Source of the DNA: Streptantibioticus ferralitis
Lineage (GTDB): Bacteria; Actinomycetota; Actinomycetes; Streptomycetales; Streptomycetaceae
Length of the DNA stretch: 64,000 nucleotides
Reading direction: 5' to 3'
Assembly (NCBI RefSeq): GCF_029223525.1
Contig: NZ_JARHTQ010000011.1
Location: 169,146 to 233,145 of the forward strand
Part shown: piece after piece, positions 16,777 to 26,071 of the stretch
Numbering within the stretch: the first letter of the stretch is position 1
How the letters are laid out: every line of letters starts with the position of its first letter
Made by a program: the position numbers and the translations under genes
The notes under the pieces: model-generated
What the model saw: only the letters and a program-made list of their open reading frames with translations
Told to the model about the DNA's origin: nothing
Database searches by the model: none

Positions 16777-18307
16777 GTCACCCCGGGGCCTGTCGGCCGC
16801 ACCCTGACGGGTGGAAAATGTGGTCGGCGGCTGCCCGGCTGACGTCGTGATTTCTTGGCGCGGCTCAGCCCGTGTGGAAGTCTGCCGCTGGGATCCGATC
16901 CGCCTTTCAGGTATCCGTCACTGTTGCTTCGAGCACGCAGACCAGAATCTTGACTCCTGCTGGATCCCGCCGGGTGGTCGCCGTCAGTGTCGGCCAACGC
17001 TGGTGTGGATTGGGGTGGTTGGGATGGATGTGGTGCACCCGCGGTGCGCGGGCATAGATATCGGCAAGGCGGACATGAAGGTGTGCGTGCGAGTTCCCGG
17101 GGCCGGAGGTAGGCGGCACAGCGAGGTGCGCACGTTCTCGACGATGGCTGCCGGGGTGTTCGAGGCCCGCGATTGGTTGTCTGGCTTGGGCGTGACGTTG
17201 GTGGCGATGGAGGCGACCGGATCGTATTGGAAGCCGGTGTTCTACGTCCTGGAGCAGGATTTCGAGACCTGGCTGCTCAATGCCCGGCACATGCGCAATC
17301 TGCCCGGCCGCAAGACTGATGTCGCGGATTCGGTGTGGATCGCGCAGTTGGTCGAGCATGGTCTTGTCAGGCCCAGTTTCGTGCCGCCCGAGCCGATCCG
17401 TCATCTGCGTGATCTAACCCGTTATCGGGCGGAGTTAACTGCCGAGCGGACGCGTGAGGCGGTGCGGCTGGAAAGGCTGCTGGAGGACTCCGGGGTCAAG
17501 GTGCCGGTCGTGGCTTCGCACATTTTGACCAAGTCGGTGCGTGCGATGCTCGAGGCGCTGATCGAAGAGAGCGTGATCCTGCGGTGCTGGCCGATCTGGC
17601 CAGGGGCCCGATGCGCCGGAAGATCGGGGAGCTGCGGGAAGCCCTGGCTGGCAACTGGAGTGCCCACCACGGCTTCCTGGCCCGGATCATGCTCGACCGC
17701 ATCGATGCTTGCACTGCCCAGATCGAGGCGGTGACCGGGCAGATCGAGGCGCAGCTGGGCGAACACCGCAGTGCCGAGGGGTCTTTGGGGCCGGTGGAGC
17801 GGCTGGCCACGATCCCCGGGGCCTCCGCTGTGCTGGCCCAGGTCATCATTGCCGAGGTAGGCCTGGACATGGCCCGCTTCCCGACTCCGGGTCACCTCGC
17901 CTCATGGGCGGGGATGTGTCCGGGCAACAACGAATCGGCGGGCCGGCGGGGTCCGGGACGCACCCGGCATGGCGATGTTCACTTGAGGGCTGCTTTGGGC
18001 CAGGCCGCGATTACCGCCGCGCGTGCGAAGAACACGTATCTCAGTGCTCGCTACCGGCGGTTGGTCGGACACACGGGGCGCAAGCGTGCCGTGGTCGCAG
18101 TCGGGCACAAGATCTTGATCGCCGTATGGCATGTTCTGCACGATGGCGTGGTCTACCAGGAACTCGGAGCGGACTACTACGACCGGCGGCTCAGCAACGC
18201 GCGCAAGAAGCGCCGGGCCGTCAACGACCTGCACCGGCTCGGCTACCAGGTCACCCTCTGGCCCCAGAACGCATAACCAACCCCGTGGCTGGGTGATTTA
18301 CAGACCA
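16777..18307 (+). mobile_element. IS110-family insertion sequence inside an rve transposase
   Basis: The boundaries were found by rejoining the interrupted minus-strand transposase. The left flank ends GTGGAA (to 16776) and the right flank begins GAAGTCGGT (18308); joined they code for ATDFFHID, the expected family sequence, without duplication. Alternatively GAAGTC, present at both 16774-16779 and 18308-18313, is a 6-bp direct repeat. IS110 elements commonly give no or short target repeats and lack inverted repeats, which fits. The element is about 1.53 kb with one transposase gene, which is frameshifted. Confidence 0.75.
17024..18276 (+). pseudogene. IS110-family transposase, frameshifted
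   Basis: From ATG 17024 the frame reads MDVVHPRCAGIDIGKADMKV (first acidic residue of the RuvC-like DEDD fold), VAMEATGSYWKPVFYVLEQD and GRKTDVADSVWIAQL. Around 17568 one base is missing and the continuation is in another frame: ERDPAVLADLARG, then the C-terminal Transposase_20 domain (LATIPGASAVLAQVIIAEVG, WAGMCPGNNESAGRR). It ends with LWPQNA at 18276. Together the parts give about 417 residues, normal for IS110. The copy is probably inactive unless frameshifting occurs, which is not established for this family. Confidence 0.85.
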
Positions 18308-18720
18308 GAAGTCGGTGGCGAGAAGCCCGTCGGCCTGGGCCTTGAGGAATGCTGCCCATTCGTCGCGGGCTTGTCGGCGTCGTGGGGCCGGGCCGAGGCC
18401 GGCGCTGCGTAGGACGCGCCTCACGGTGGCCGCGCTGATGCGGTGGCCGAGACGGCGCAGTTCGCCGTGCACGCGCTTGTGGCCCCTCCGGCAGTTCTCG
18501 GCGCCGAGGCGGATGATCAGCCCGCGCAACTCGTCGGGTATTGGTGGTCGGCCCAAGGATGGTGGCTGGCTCTACTTCTGGCTGATCATCTTCTGGTGCC
18601 AGGAAAGCAGGGTGCGCGGAGAGGCGAGTCGGTGGGCACGTAGAGGCCGGGGCAGCAGGCGGGTGAGGATGGCGAACAGTGCGCGTTCTCCGCGACAGCC
18701 AGCCGGATTCGGCAGGTCGG
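18308..18720 (-). pseudogene. rve-type transposase, N-terminal half, cut off by IS110
   Basis: On the minus strand the frame reads GERALFAILTRLLPRPLRAH, SWHQKMISQK, an amber stop (18572-18574), then SQPPSLGRPPIPDELRGLII, GHKRVHGELRRLGHRISAAT (HTH_21-like) and DEWAAFLKAQADGLLATDF, where IS110 begins. The stop is in frame and probably arose from a Trp codon (TGG to TAG). The C-terminal half is at 16250-16776. The gene therefore carries a nonsense mutation, a one-base deletion and an IS insertion. Confidence 0.78.
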
Positions 18721-18780
18721 CAGAATCGGGCGACAGAGTCCCACAGGTCACGGCAGGACGCCCGCGCCGAAGTCGGACGG

Positions 18781-19280
18781 GGAGGACTACAGTAGTCGTG
18801 ATCGTCCAAGGCTGTTCCAATGCCACCGCATCCGCCAACATCGCGCGCCCATGCACGCCGTGTGCACGGCGCTGGTGCACATGTGGCGTATCCGCAGGTC
18901 AGAGCCGCTCTCGGCGAAGCGCTGAGTGTGCCCGGCGTACAGCTCGACTCGTCTGCCGCCGCCTGCGGCTTTGCCGTGGAAAGGCCCTCTGACCTGCGGT
19001 GATGTCTCTTTCTGGTCTTTCAGGGGCTTGCCGCCTTTGGCGGTAAAAAGTCCCTGAGAAGTCCCTGGGACAGAGCAGAAAGTCCCTGAAAAATCCCAGG
19101 GATGGACAGTCGGGATGGGCCTGTGAGCAGGCTGTTCCGGGTTGGGGAGTTGAGCTGAGGCCACCCCCGACTCGACGGGTTTGCCCACACGTCGGTCCCG
19201 GCGGATGTCACTGTCACCCGCAGCCGCTCACGAGGCGAGGATCTTTCCCGGAAGGTGATCTTCTTCGCTGTCGCAGGGGA
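18781..19280. other. Gene-free stretch with AAGTCCCTG repeats and a decayed segment
   Basis: No gene is supported. Around 19048-19100 the 9-mer AAGTCCCTG occurs three times in the same direction. The segment near 18893-18965 (CGCAGGTCAG … CCCGGCGTACAGCTCG … CTCGTCTG) closely resembles 49907-49975 near another gene-poor stretch. Both read on the minus strand as a peptide containing ELYAG. It looks like the tail of a lost mobile element. Confidence 0.4.
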
Positions 19281-19961
19281 GTGCGCGACGAGTCGTGGTT
19301 CTACAAGCACCGCAACCGCCGGCCTACCGGCCGTGAGGTGCGCCGACAGGCGCTGGCCGAGGCGGTGAAAGAGACCTTCACCAAGTCCGGCGGCACGTAT
19401 GGCTCCCCGAAGATCTGGATCACGCTGATCCGGCAGGGCTGGCGCGTGTCGGTGAACACCGTCGCCAAGCTCATGGCCGAACTCGGCCTGGTCGCACGGA
19501 AGGTCCGCAGACGCAGCGGGCTGACCCGGCCGGGCAAACGGCCCGCCGCCCCGGACTTCGTGAAGCGGGACTTCACCGCCGAACGGACCGATCTCGTCTG
19601 GTGTGGGGACATGACGCAGATCGAGACCGGGGAGGGCCAGCTGTATGGCCACGGTCATCGACCTGTTCTCCCGCCGTCTGCTCGGCTATGCGATGGGCGC
19701 CCATCACGACGCTGGCCTGGTCGGGTCGCGTCGGATCGTGCTTCGACCGCGCCGCCAGCGAGGCGTTCAACAGCGTCCTCAAGGTCGAATACGTCCACCG
19801 GCACACTTTCGCCACCCGCGCCGAAGCCCGGATCAGGATCGCCACCTGGATCACCGACTTCTACAACGCGCGGCCGGCTACACAGCGTGTGCGGCTTCAA
19901 GAGCCCGATCGACTACGAACACGACCACCGAGCCAGCCTCACCGAAGAACTGGCTGCATAG
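19281..19961 (+). pseudogene. IS3-family transposase (OrfB), frameshifted and internally deleted
   Basis: The first frame gives VRDESWFYKHRNRRPTGREV, FTKSGGTYGSPKIWITLIRQ, ARKVRRRSGLTRPGKRPAAP and DLVWCGDMTQIETGEGQLYG, the HTH_21 and first part of the rve core of IS3 OrfB. The continuation MATVIDLFSRRLLGYAMGAHHD is in a second frame, and FDRAASEAFNSVLKVEYVHR in a third. Residues between HHD and SFDRAASEAF, where the second catalytic Asp should be, are missing. The end FKSPIDYEHDHRASLTEELA returns to the first frame. It is a clear pseudogene. Confidence 0.82.
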
Positions 19962-20044
19962 GAAGATCTCCACGTTCGGGGGGATTGACATGGTGAGCGC
20001 GTTCGTCACGCTGAGGTGCGCCAGGCGTCAGCACGGCCGGTCAT

Positions 20045-20092
20045 GATGCCGGTCGCCCGCTGCCCGGTTGAAGACAGCGGGTGACCGGCATC
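20045..20092 (-). terminator. Strong hairpin terminator after the exporter gene
   Basis: An 18-bp stem (GATGCCGGTCGCCCGCTG with CAGCGGGTGACCGGCATC, one mismatch) around a 12-nt loop sits 73 bp beyond the stop of the MFS gene. It probably marks the 3' end of the minus-strand cluster. Confidence 0.7.
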
Positions 20093-20164
20093 CTGTCGAG
20101 TACCGCCGATCACCGCCGTGAACTCGGCAGACGATTCATCTGCACCGGCGGAGCCGCCGCTCAC

Positions 20165-21712
20165 TCAGCGCACGGTTTGGCCTCCCTCCCGGGCTCCTTG
20201 GATGGGCTGGGGCGGTGCCGGCGTCGGGCCTGGTACGCGGAGCCGGAAGAGCACCGCGAGTGTGGCGACGGCGGTCGCCACACCGGCCACCAGGAGGCTG
20301 GTGTGCAGCCCGTCGACGAACCCCGACGCGAAGTACCGCAGCACCGCTTGGCCGTCCAGACCCAGCCCGGAGGGTGCCGCACCGTGCTGGGAGACGATGA
20401 CGTGGGCCGCGGCACGCGACGAGGCGGAGTCGCCCAGTTTTCCCGCGACCGTGGTTTCGGCACGGGCGTTGAGCAGGGAGCCGAGGACGGCGATGCCGAG
20501 CGCGGTACCCACCTGGCGGGTGGCGTTGATGGTGGAGGCGGCGGCGCCCGAACGCTCCCGGGGAACGGCGGCCATGGCGGCGGCGTTGGTGGGGGCGATG
20601 CCCAGCCCCATGCCCAGGCCCAGGATCGCGAAGAGCACCGCCACCTGCGCGTACCCGGTGGTGGGGGTGAGCGTGAGCAGCCCCAGCAGGCCGAGGCTGA
20701 CCAGGCCGTAGCCGGCGACCATGACACCGCGCGGGCCGAACCGGGCGGTCAACCTGCCTGCCTGGGTCGAGCCCAGGGCGATGGCCGCCGAGTACGGCAG
20801 GAACTTCACACCGGTCATCGCGGCGCTGGTGCCCTGCACCTGCTGCAGGTACAGGGACAGCAGGTAGAAGGTGCCGTAGGCGCCGAATCCCAGCATGAAA
20901 GAAGCGATGTTGGTGATGACGAAACGCCCGTTGCCGAAGAGCGACACCGGCAGCATCGCCCGCGGGACGCGGCGCTCGACCGCGATGAAGGCGACGAGGG
21001 CGACGGCCGCGACGACGAACAGGACGAGGATCTCGGTGGACGTCCAGCCCTTCCGGCCGGCCTCGTTCACCGCGTAGGTGAGCGACGCCAGCCAGACGAT
21101 GCCGAGGATCTGACCGACCGGATCGGTGGCCGCGTGCTCGGGGTCGGCGGTCTCGGTGATGCCCTTGGCGCCCGCGAACAGCGCGATGATGCCCAGCGGT
21201 ACGTTGATCAGGAAGATCGCGGGCCAGCCGACCGAGTCGGTCAGCACCCCGCCGAGCAGCGGGCCCAGGACGACGGCGAGCGCGCCGCAGGCGCCCCACA
21301 GACCAATCATCTTCGCCCGCTTGGCCTGGTCCGGGAAGCCCTGGGCCAGCAGCGACAGCGCTCCAGGAGTGACCGTGGAGGCGCCGGTGCCCTGGAGCAG
21401 GCGGCCGATTACCAGGGTCGCGGTGTTGGGCGCCACCGCGCACAGCACCGAGCTGAGGGTGAACAGGGCGAGACCGAACAGGAACAGCCTCTTGCGGCCG
21501 AACCGGTCGCCCAGCGCCCCACCGGTGAGCATGAAGGCGGACAGGCACAACGTGTAGCCGTCCACCACCCACTGGATGTCGGTGATCCTGGCGTGCAGAT
21601 GGGTTTGCATGGCGGGAAGCGCCACGTTGACCACGCTCATGTCGAGCAGGGCCATGAAGGTTCCGAGGAAGATCGCTGTGATAAGCCCGACGGGTTTGCG
21701 TGGTGTGGACAC
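20165..21712 (-). CDS. MFS drug exporter, DHA2 (EmrB/QacA) type, 14 TMS
   Basis: This integral membrane proton-driven exporter of 515 residues probably exports the cluster product and gives self-resistance. It has about 14 hydrophobic segments, the motif A loop GGALGDRFGRKRLFLFGLAL after TMS 2, and the motif C-like GACGALAVVLGPLLGGVL in TMS 5, the hallmark of drug/proton antiporters. The start is GTG with AGGAG five bases upstream. It is the last gene of the cluster. A 114-bp gap separates it from the amidohydrolase, and that gap holds its own promoter with the same MerR-type dyad as two other cluster promoters, so its expression is probably induced by the MerR regulator. Confidence 0.93.
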   Translation of the reverse strand: MSTPRKPVGLITAIFLGTFMALLDMSVVNVALPAMQTHLHARITDIQWVVDGYTLCLSAFMLTGGALGDRFGRKRLFLFGLALFTLSSVLCAVAPNTATLVIGRLLQGTGASTVTPGALSLLAQGFPDQAKRAKMIGLWGACGALAVVLGPLLGGVLTDSVGWPAIFLINVPLGIIALFAGAKGITETADPEHAATDPVGQILGIVWLASLTYAVNEAGRKGWTSTEILVLFVVAAVALVAFIAVERRVPRAMLPVSLFGNGRFVITNIASFMLGFGAYGTFYLLSLYLQQVQGTSAAMTGVKFLPYSAAIALGSTQAGRLTARFGPRGVMVAGYGLVSLGLLGLLTLTPTTGYAQVAVLFAILGLGMGLGIAPTNAAAMAAVPRERSGAAASTINATRQVGTALGIAVLGSLLNARAETTVAGKLGDSASSRAAAHVIVSQHGAAPSGLGLDGQAVLRYFASGFVDGLHTSLLVAGVATAVATLAVLFRLRVPGPTPAPPQPIQGAREGGQTVR

Positions 21713-21799
21713 GCGTACTCCTGCTTCGGCGGTGATGACGGAGGCTTGGAATGTTGCCGCCCGGGCCTACGGGGGCGGGGCCCGGACGGCGGCAGTTGT

Positions 21800-21830
21800 A
21801 CCGTTTCACCTCAAGCCGACTTGAAGTCAA
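21800..21830 (-). promoter_or_regulatory. MerR-type promoter of the exporter gene (site A)
   Basis: On the minus strand TTGACT is followed after exactly 19 bp by AACGGT. The spacer starts with TCAAGTCGGCTTGA, a dyad differing from a perfect palindrome by one base. Long 19-bp spacers with a central dyad are the mark of MerR-regulated promoters. The -10 is weak. The same architecture occurs at 47063-47093 and 48906-48936. Confidence 0.7.
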
Positions 21831-23086
21831 ACACCTCTTCCCGACGGCGTCGGGTGTTTGACGAGTTCGCCGTGCTTCCAGACATGGGTGATCCGCCGCG
21901 GGTCGCCGAGCACGGTGATGTCCGCCAAGGGGTCGGCCGACAGCGCGAGCACGTCGGCCTGGTAACCGGCCGCCAGCTGACCGGACTTCGGCGCCTGCGG
22001 CCCCAGCGTCAGCGGCCCGTTCGCGGTGCAGGCCTCGATCGCCTCCAGCGGGGTGAGCCCGGCGGCGACGAGGTGTCCCGCCTCCATGCCGTTGCGGCCC
22101 CAGGAGAGCGGGGTGCCCGGTCTGCTGGTGCCCAGGTCGGTGCCGGCGGAGATGCGCACGCCCGCACGGTGGGCGATGGCGATCGCTTCGAGGTGGCGGT
22201 CGGCCATCGCGGCGGCCTTGGCGTAGGACTCGTCGTTGAGCAGATGCCGTTCGGCGAGGATGCCCTCGAAGATCGTCCTGGTGGGGACGAGGGCGGCGTC
22301 CTGCTCCCGCATCAGTGAGGCGGCCTCCTCGTCCAGGCAACTGCCGTGCTCGATGGTCCGGCATCCGGCGGCGAGCGCCGCCATGATGCCGTCCTTGCCA
22401 TGGCAGTGGGCGGCCACGATCCGGCCGGCCCGCTGGGCCTCCTCGACGACGGCCCGCAGCTCCGCGGGCGAGAACTGCCGGTGCAGCGGATGGTCGAGGT
22501 CGCTGATGACGCCACCGGACGCACAGACCTTGATCACCCGTGCGCCGCGCCGCAGTTGCAACCGCACGGCCCGCAGGCATTCGTCGACACCGTCGGCGGT
22601 CTGCAGGATCCCCCCGTGGGTCGCGCAGTCGCGGACCCATGGATAGGGGACCCGATGGGCGTCCCCGTGCCCGCCCGTGGGGCTGATGGCGGCACCGGCC
22701 GCGTACACGTCGGGGCCGATGACGCTCCCTTCGGTGACCGCCTGTGCCAACTCCGGTCCATGGCCGCCGAGTTCGCGTACGCTCGTGATGCCCGCCCGCA
22801 ACGCGGCGGCCAGGTCGCCCACCGATCTGGCCGCGGCCACCGCGGGCGGGGTGAGCAGCACGGTGTCGAGACCGAATCCCGCCCGGGTGCCGACGAGATG
22901 GGTGTGGCAGTCCCACATGCCGGGCATCACGACCGGGACGTGGAGCACGTCGTCGGAGCCGACGGGTGCGGGGGCGTCAGGACGGGGACCGGCGTACCGG
23001 ATGGTCCCCTCCGCCATGACCACGACCGCGTCGGTCACCGGCTCGCCGCTGCCCGGGATGAGCAGATCCGCCGAGAGGTACGTCAT
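21827..23086 (-). CDS. Metal-dependent amidohydrolase (imidazolonepropionase-like)
   Basis: This 419-residue cytoplasmic hydrolase has the TIM-barrel amidohydrolase fold. Metal ligands are visible in order: D-C-H-T-H in PGMWDCHTHLVG, the Lys in ARVIKVCASGG, His in IVAAHCHGKDG and TIEHGS, and the final Asp in SAGTDLG. It starts 2 bp after the methyltransferase stop, so it is in the operon. In caerulomycin/collismycin clusters an amidohydrolase removes the leucine added by a C-A-PCP protein. An NRPS of that architecture is encoded upstream here, so removal of a terminal amino acid from the released product is the likely role (inference). The final codons overlap the promoter region of the exporter. 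Confidence 0.9.
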   Translation of the reverse strand: MTYLSADLLIPGSGEPVTDAVVVMAEGTIRYAGPRPDAPAPVGSDDVLHVPVVMPGMWDCHTHLVGTRAGFGLDTVLLTPPAVAAARSVGDLAAALRAGITSVRELGGHGPELAQAVTEGSVIGPDVYAAGAAISPTGGHGDAHRVPYPWVRDCATHGGILQTADGVDECLRAVRLQLRRGARVIKVCASGGVISDLDHPLHRQFSPAELRAVVEEAQRAGRIVAAHCHGKDGIMAALAAGCRTIEHGSCLDEEAASLMREQDAALVPTRTIFEGILAERHLLNDESYAKAAAMADRHLEAIAIAHRAGVRISAGTDLGTSRPGTPLSWGRNGMEAGHLVAAGLTPLEAIEACTANGPLTLGPQAPKSGQLAAGYQADVLALSADPLADITVLGDPRRITHVWKHGELVKHPTPSGRGV

Positions 23087-23088
23087 CG

Positions 23089-24120
23089 CTACTCGGCCAC
23101 CGCCTCGATGACGGCTTCGGCGTCCAGGTCGGTGACGGCGGTGCGGATCTCCTCGACGCGGAACCCGGCGGCGCCGAGCAGCTCGCGGTGTTCGCTCTCG
23201 GTCCGGTCCCGGCCGCGGACCAGGACGAGCATCAGCAGGTCGTCGATCTTCGCCGGGTGGAAGACAGGCTCGTCCGGGATGACCTTCTCGAACAGCAGCA
23301 GCCGGGCGCCCGCATGGCAGGCGCGGCGGATGCCCGAGAGCAGGGCCAGCGCCCGCTCGTCGTCCCAGTTCCGCACGATCCGCGCGAGCACGTAGGCGTC
23401 CGCGGCCGGAACGGAGGTGAAGAAGTCGCCCTCGACGACCTCGCAGCGATCGGCCACGCCCGCTTCGGTCAGTACCTGCCGGGCATGCCGTGCCGCTTCC
23501 GGGAGTTCCATCAGTATGCCGTGCAACTGTGGTTGGACCGTGAGGAGTTGGGCGAGCAGGGCGCCGTTCCCTCCACCGATGTCGGCGACCGTGCGCGCCC
23601 CGTCGAGCCGGCAGGTGGCCACCATGGCGGGGGCCCTGCGGGAGGCGGCGAGGCCGGAGGTCATCGAGCGGTTCCGTTCGGGATTGGCCGCCAGATAGTC
23701 GTAGAACGGCTTCCCGTAGACCTTCTCGAAGGCTGGCTCGCCGGTGCGGACGGTGTGCGTGAGCTCGTCGAACAGCCCCATCACCTCGTCACGGATCATG
23801 GAGACGACGGGCAGCAGCGACCCTCGCGCGTCGGAACGCAGCAGCGAACCGGCAGCGGTGAGGGCGAAACTCCGTCCGGGCAGTTCGGTGACGATGTCGA
23901 CCGTGGTCAGCGCACGCAGTACGCGGTAGAGCGTCTCGGTGTCGGCTCCGGCCTCGGCGGCGATCTCGGCCACCGGGCGGTCGTGTTCGCCGAGGATGTC
24001 CGGGACGCCGAGTTCCGTGAGGGCGCAGCAGGCATGTGCCAGCCAGGCTCCCTTCAACAGGCCCATGACGAGCAGGCGTTCCGAGGCCCCGGGTGCGGCC
24101 GGGCGGGTAGGCGACGTCAT
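23089..24120 (-). CDS. SAM-dependent O-methyltransferase (dimerising, TcmN/DpsK type)
   Basis: This 343-residue class I methyltransferase has an N-terminal winged-helix dimerisation domain (LLKGAWLAHACCALTELGVP, VAEIAAEAGADTETLYRVLR) and a C-terminal Rossmann domain with the SAM motif TVADIGGGNGALLAQL. RIVRNWDDERALALL, followed by a conserved acidic region, is typical of small-molecule O-methyltransferases. The start ATG 24120 overlaps the thioesterase stop by 4 bp (ATGA), so translation is coupled. A longer upstream reading frame exists but lies inside the thioesterase gene. The substrate is probably an aromatic or enolic hydroxyl. The PKS module has no KR, so a 4-hydroxypyridine-type oxygen is available for methylation if the bipyridine-like model holds. 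Confidence 0.92.
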   Translation of the reverse strand: MTSPTRPAAPGASERLLVMGLLKGAWLAHACCALTELGVPDILGEHDRPVAEIAAEAGADTETLYRVLRALTTVDIVTELPGRSFALTAAGSLLRSDARGSLLPVVSMIRDEVMGLFDELTHTVRTGEPAFEKVYGKPFYDYLAANPERNRSMTSGLAASRRAPAMVATCRLDGARTVADIGGGNGALLAQLLTVQPQLHGILMELPEAARHARQVLTEAGVADRCEVVEGDFFTSVPAADAYVLARIVRNWDDERALALLSGIRRACHAGARLLLFEKVIPDEPVFHPAKIDDLLMLVLVRGRDRTESEHRELLGAAGFRVEEIRTAVTDLDAEAVIEAVAE

Positions 24121-24887
24121 CGGTTCATCCCTCCGTGGAGCGCGGTGACGGTGGAGCGGGGCGCCAGATCGGCGGCCGGCGTGTGGAGTTCCTCTCGGAC
24201 GGCTTCGATGAGCGCGGCCTGGGCGGCGGTGATGAAGAAGTGGTCGCCGTCGAACATCCGCACCGGGCAGCGGTCGTTGGTGTGCTGCTGCCATGCGCTG
24301 AGCTCCGCCACGTTCACATCCGGGTCGTGCGTGCCGCCGAAGGCGGTGATGGGGCAGTCCAGCGGGTCTCCGACGGGGTGCCCGAAGCTCTCGGAGAGGG
24401 CGAAGTCCGCGCGCAGTACGGGCAGCAGCAGACGCATCAACTCCGGGCTGTCGAACACCTCCGCGGGCGTACCGCCGAGTTCGCGCAGGTGGTTGGTGAA
24501 CTCGTCGTCCGACAGGTGCGTGATCCGCCGCTCCCGCAGCGGCAGATGGGGTGCGCGGTGCGCGGAGACGTACAGCCGCAGCGGCTGCAGGCCGTGGCGC
24601 TCGCGCAGCCTGTGGCACAGCTCGTAGCCGATCGCCGCCCCGAGGCTGTGGCCGAACAGCGCGAAGGGCCCATCGGCGCGGGAGACGACGCGCGGGAGCA
24701 GGTCGTCGAGGAGCGCCGGCAGCCGGTCGCAGGGGAGTTCACGGATCCGTTCGCCCCTGCCGGGCAGTTCGAGCGGGACGACTTCCGCGACGTCCGCGAG
24801 TGGCCGGGACCAGGGCAGGTAGGAGCGGGCCGAACCCCCGGCGTATGGCAGGCAGAAGAGCCGTACGCGCCGCTGGGCGCCGGTCAT
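24117..24887 (-). CDS. Type II thioesterase
   Basis: This 256-residue alpha/beta-hydrolase of the grsT family removes stalled acyl groups from carrier domains. The nucleophile elbow is FGHSLGAAIGYEL (Ser intact, last Gly replaced by Ala), the acid is in FGGTHDPDVNV, and the His in FDGDHFFI. It overlaps the flavoprotein gene before it and the methyltransferase after it by 4 bp each. None of the three megasynthases in this cluster ends in a TE domain, so this enzyme might also contribute to product release. Unlike the thioesterase at 10390-11163 it has the normal Ser. Confidence 0.92.
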   Translation of the reverse strand: MTGAQRRVRLFCLPYAGGSARSYLPWSRPLADVAEVVPLELPGRGERIRELPCDRLPALLDDLLPRVVSRADGPFALFGHSLGAAIGYELCHRLRERHGLQPLRLYVSAHRAPHLPLRERRITHLSDDEFTNHLRELGGTPAEVFDSPELMRLLLPVLRADFALSESFGHPVGDPLDCPITAFGGTHDPDVNVAELSAWQQHTNDRCPVRMFDGDHFFITAAQAALIEAVREELHTPAADLAPRSTVTALHGGMNR

Positions 24888-26071
24888 GAGGCCGCTCCGA
24901 TCAGGATCGCGGCGATGCTCCGGAGCAGCATGTTGCTCGTTCCTTCGTAGATCTTGCCGACCTTGGCGTCCCGGTAGAACCGTTCCACCGGGTGTTCGCG
25001 GGTGTAGCCGTTGCCGCCGAGCACCTCGACGGCTAGCGATGCGGTGCGTTCGGCGACCTCGGAGGCGAAGTACTTGGCCATCGCCGCCTGCTTCGTGCGT
25101 TCCAGGCGGTCCGCGCCGGCCTCGAAGACCCGGGTGGCGTTGTAGAGCAGGACCCGGGCGGCCTCGACGTCGACGTGCATCCGCGCCAGGGTGAACTGGA
25201 CTCCCTGGTAGCCGGAGATCCGCTGGCCGAACTGCTCGCGCGTCCTGCTGTACTCCACGGCGTGTTCGAGGGCGCCCTGGGCCAGCCCGACGAGCTGTGC
25301 GGCGATTCCCAGCCGGCCGACGTCCAGGGCGTCGGCGGCGAGGGCGCGGCCACCGCCCACGCCTCCCAGGCACTGTCCGGCGCGTACCCGTACACCACGC
25401 AGGACCAGATCACCGGTGGACGCGGCGCGCACCCCCAGTTGTTCGGTGCGGTGCACGACGGACAGACCCGGGGTGTCGCGGTCCACCAGGAAGGCGGAGA
25501 CGCCCGAGCCGTCAGGGCCGTTGGCGAACACCAGGAAGACGTCCGCCTGGTCGGCGTTGCTGGTCCACTTCTTGCGCCCGTCCAGGACGTACCCGCCCGG
25601 CACGCTGCGTGCCGTGGTCGTCAGGGCGAAGGCGTCACTGCCCGCCTGCTCCTCGGAGATGGCGAAGGCGCCGACCTTCGTGGCGGCCAGCAGCGGAAGG
25701 TAACGCCTGTGCTGGTCGCCGCTGGCGGCACGCAGCAGCGTGGCCACGACGAGCGCGTTGTGCACATCGACGCCCACCGCCACCCCCGCGTCCACCCGGG
25801 CGACCTCCTCGATCGCCTGGACCACGTGGAAGAGGCCACCGCCCAACCCGCCGTAGGCCGCCGGTATCGCGATGGACATCAGCCCCGAGTCGAACAACCG
25901 CTGCCGCAGCCCCGGGTCGAGCGCACCGGTCCGGTCCATCTCGGCCGACAACGGCCGGATCTCCTTCTCTGCGAAGGCGCGTACATGGTCCCGCCAGCGC
26001 TCGTCGGCCTCGGTGAGGCGGGTCAGCGCGGGCGCCGCCGGATCGGGTACGAGAGGGTCAGGCCGCATCAC
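24884..26071 (-). CDS. Acyl-CoA dehydrogenase-like flavoprotein
   Basis: This 395-residue FAD protein has the three-part acyl-CoA dehydrogenase fold: an N-terminal helical domain (RDHVRAFAEKEIRPLSAEMD), a beta-domain with AFAISEEQAGSDAFALTTTA and GYVLDGRKKWTSNADQADVF, and a C-terminal helical domain with REQFGQRISGYQGVQFTLAR and VEVLGGNGYTREHPVERFYR. IYEGTSNM contains the usual catalytic Glu. In caerulomycin biosynthesis a flavoprotein of this kind acts in trans on the assembly line during formation of the pyridine ring from the cysteine residue. The same genes around it here suggest that role (inference). It overlaps the FAD monooxygenase gene before it by 14 bp and the thioesterase after it by 4 bp. 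Confidence 0.9.
   Translation of the reverse strand: MMRPDPLVPDPAAPALTRLTEADERWRDHVRAFAEKEIRPLSAEMDRTGALDPGLRQRLFDSGLMSIAIPAAYGGLGGGLFHVVQAIEEVARVDAGVAVGVDVHNALVVATLLRAASGDQHRRYLPLLAATKVGAFAISEEQAGSDAFALTTTARSVPGGYVLDGRKKWTSNADQADVFLVFANGPDGSGVSAFLVDRDTPGLSVVHRTEQLGVRAASTGDLVLRGVRVRAGQCLGGVGGGRALAADALDVGRLGIAAQLVGLAQGALEHAVEYSRTREQFGQRISGYQGVQFTLARMHVDVEAARVLLYNATRVFEAGADRLERTKQAAMAKYFASEVAERTASLAVEVLGGNGYTREHPVERFYRDAKVGKIYEGTSNMLLRSIAAILIGAAS

Noticed and set aside
17560..17590. Programmed frameshift in the IS110 transposase
   Set aside because: There is no slippery heptamer and the family does not normally use frameshifting; a simple one-base loss explains it.
19040..19110. AAGTCCCTG repeats as a CRISPR array
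   Set aside because: Repeats are only 9 bp, irregularly spaced and three in number; there are no spacers of even length and no cas genes.
20136..22916. 926-residue minus-strand frame across the exporter and amidohydrolase genes
   Set aside because: It is out of frame with both genuine genes, which have full family motifs; it is Arg/Pro-rich and has no family similarity.
23089..24618. 509-residue form of the methyltransferase starting far upstream
   Set aside because: The extra N-terminus lies entirely inside the thioesterase gene and is low-complexity; ATG 24120 with an ATGA overlap and the family start is much better.
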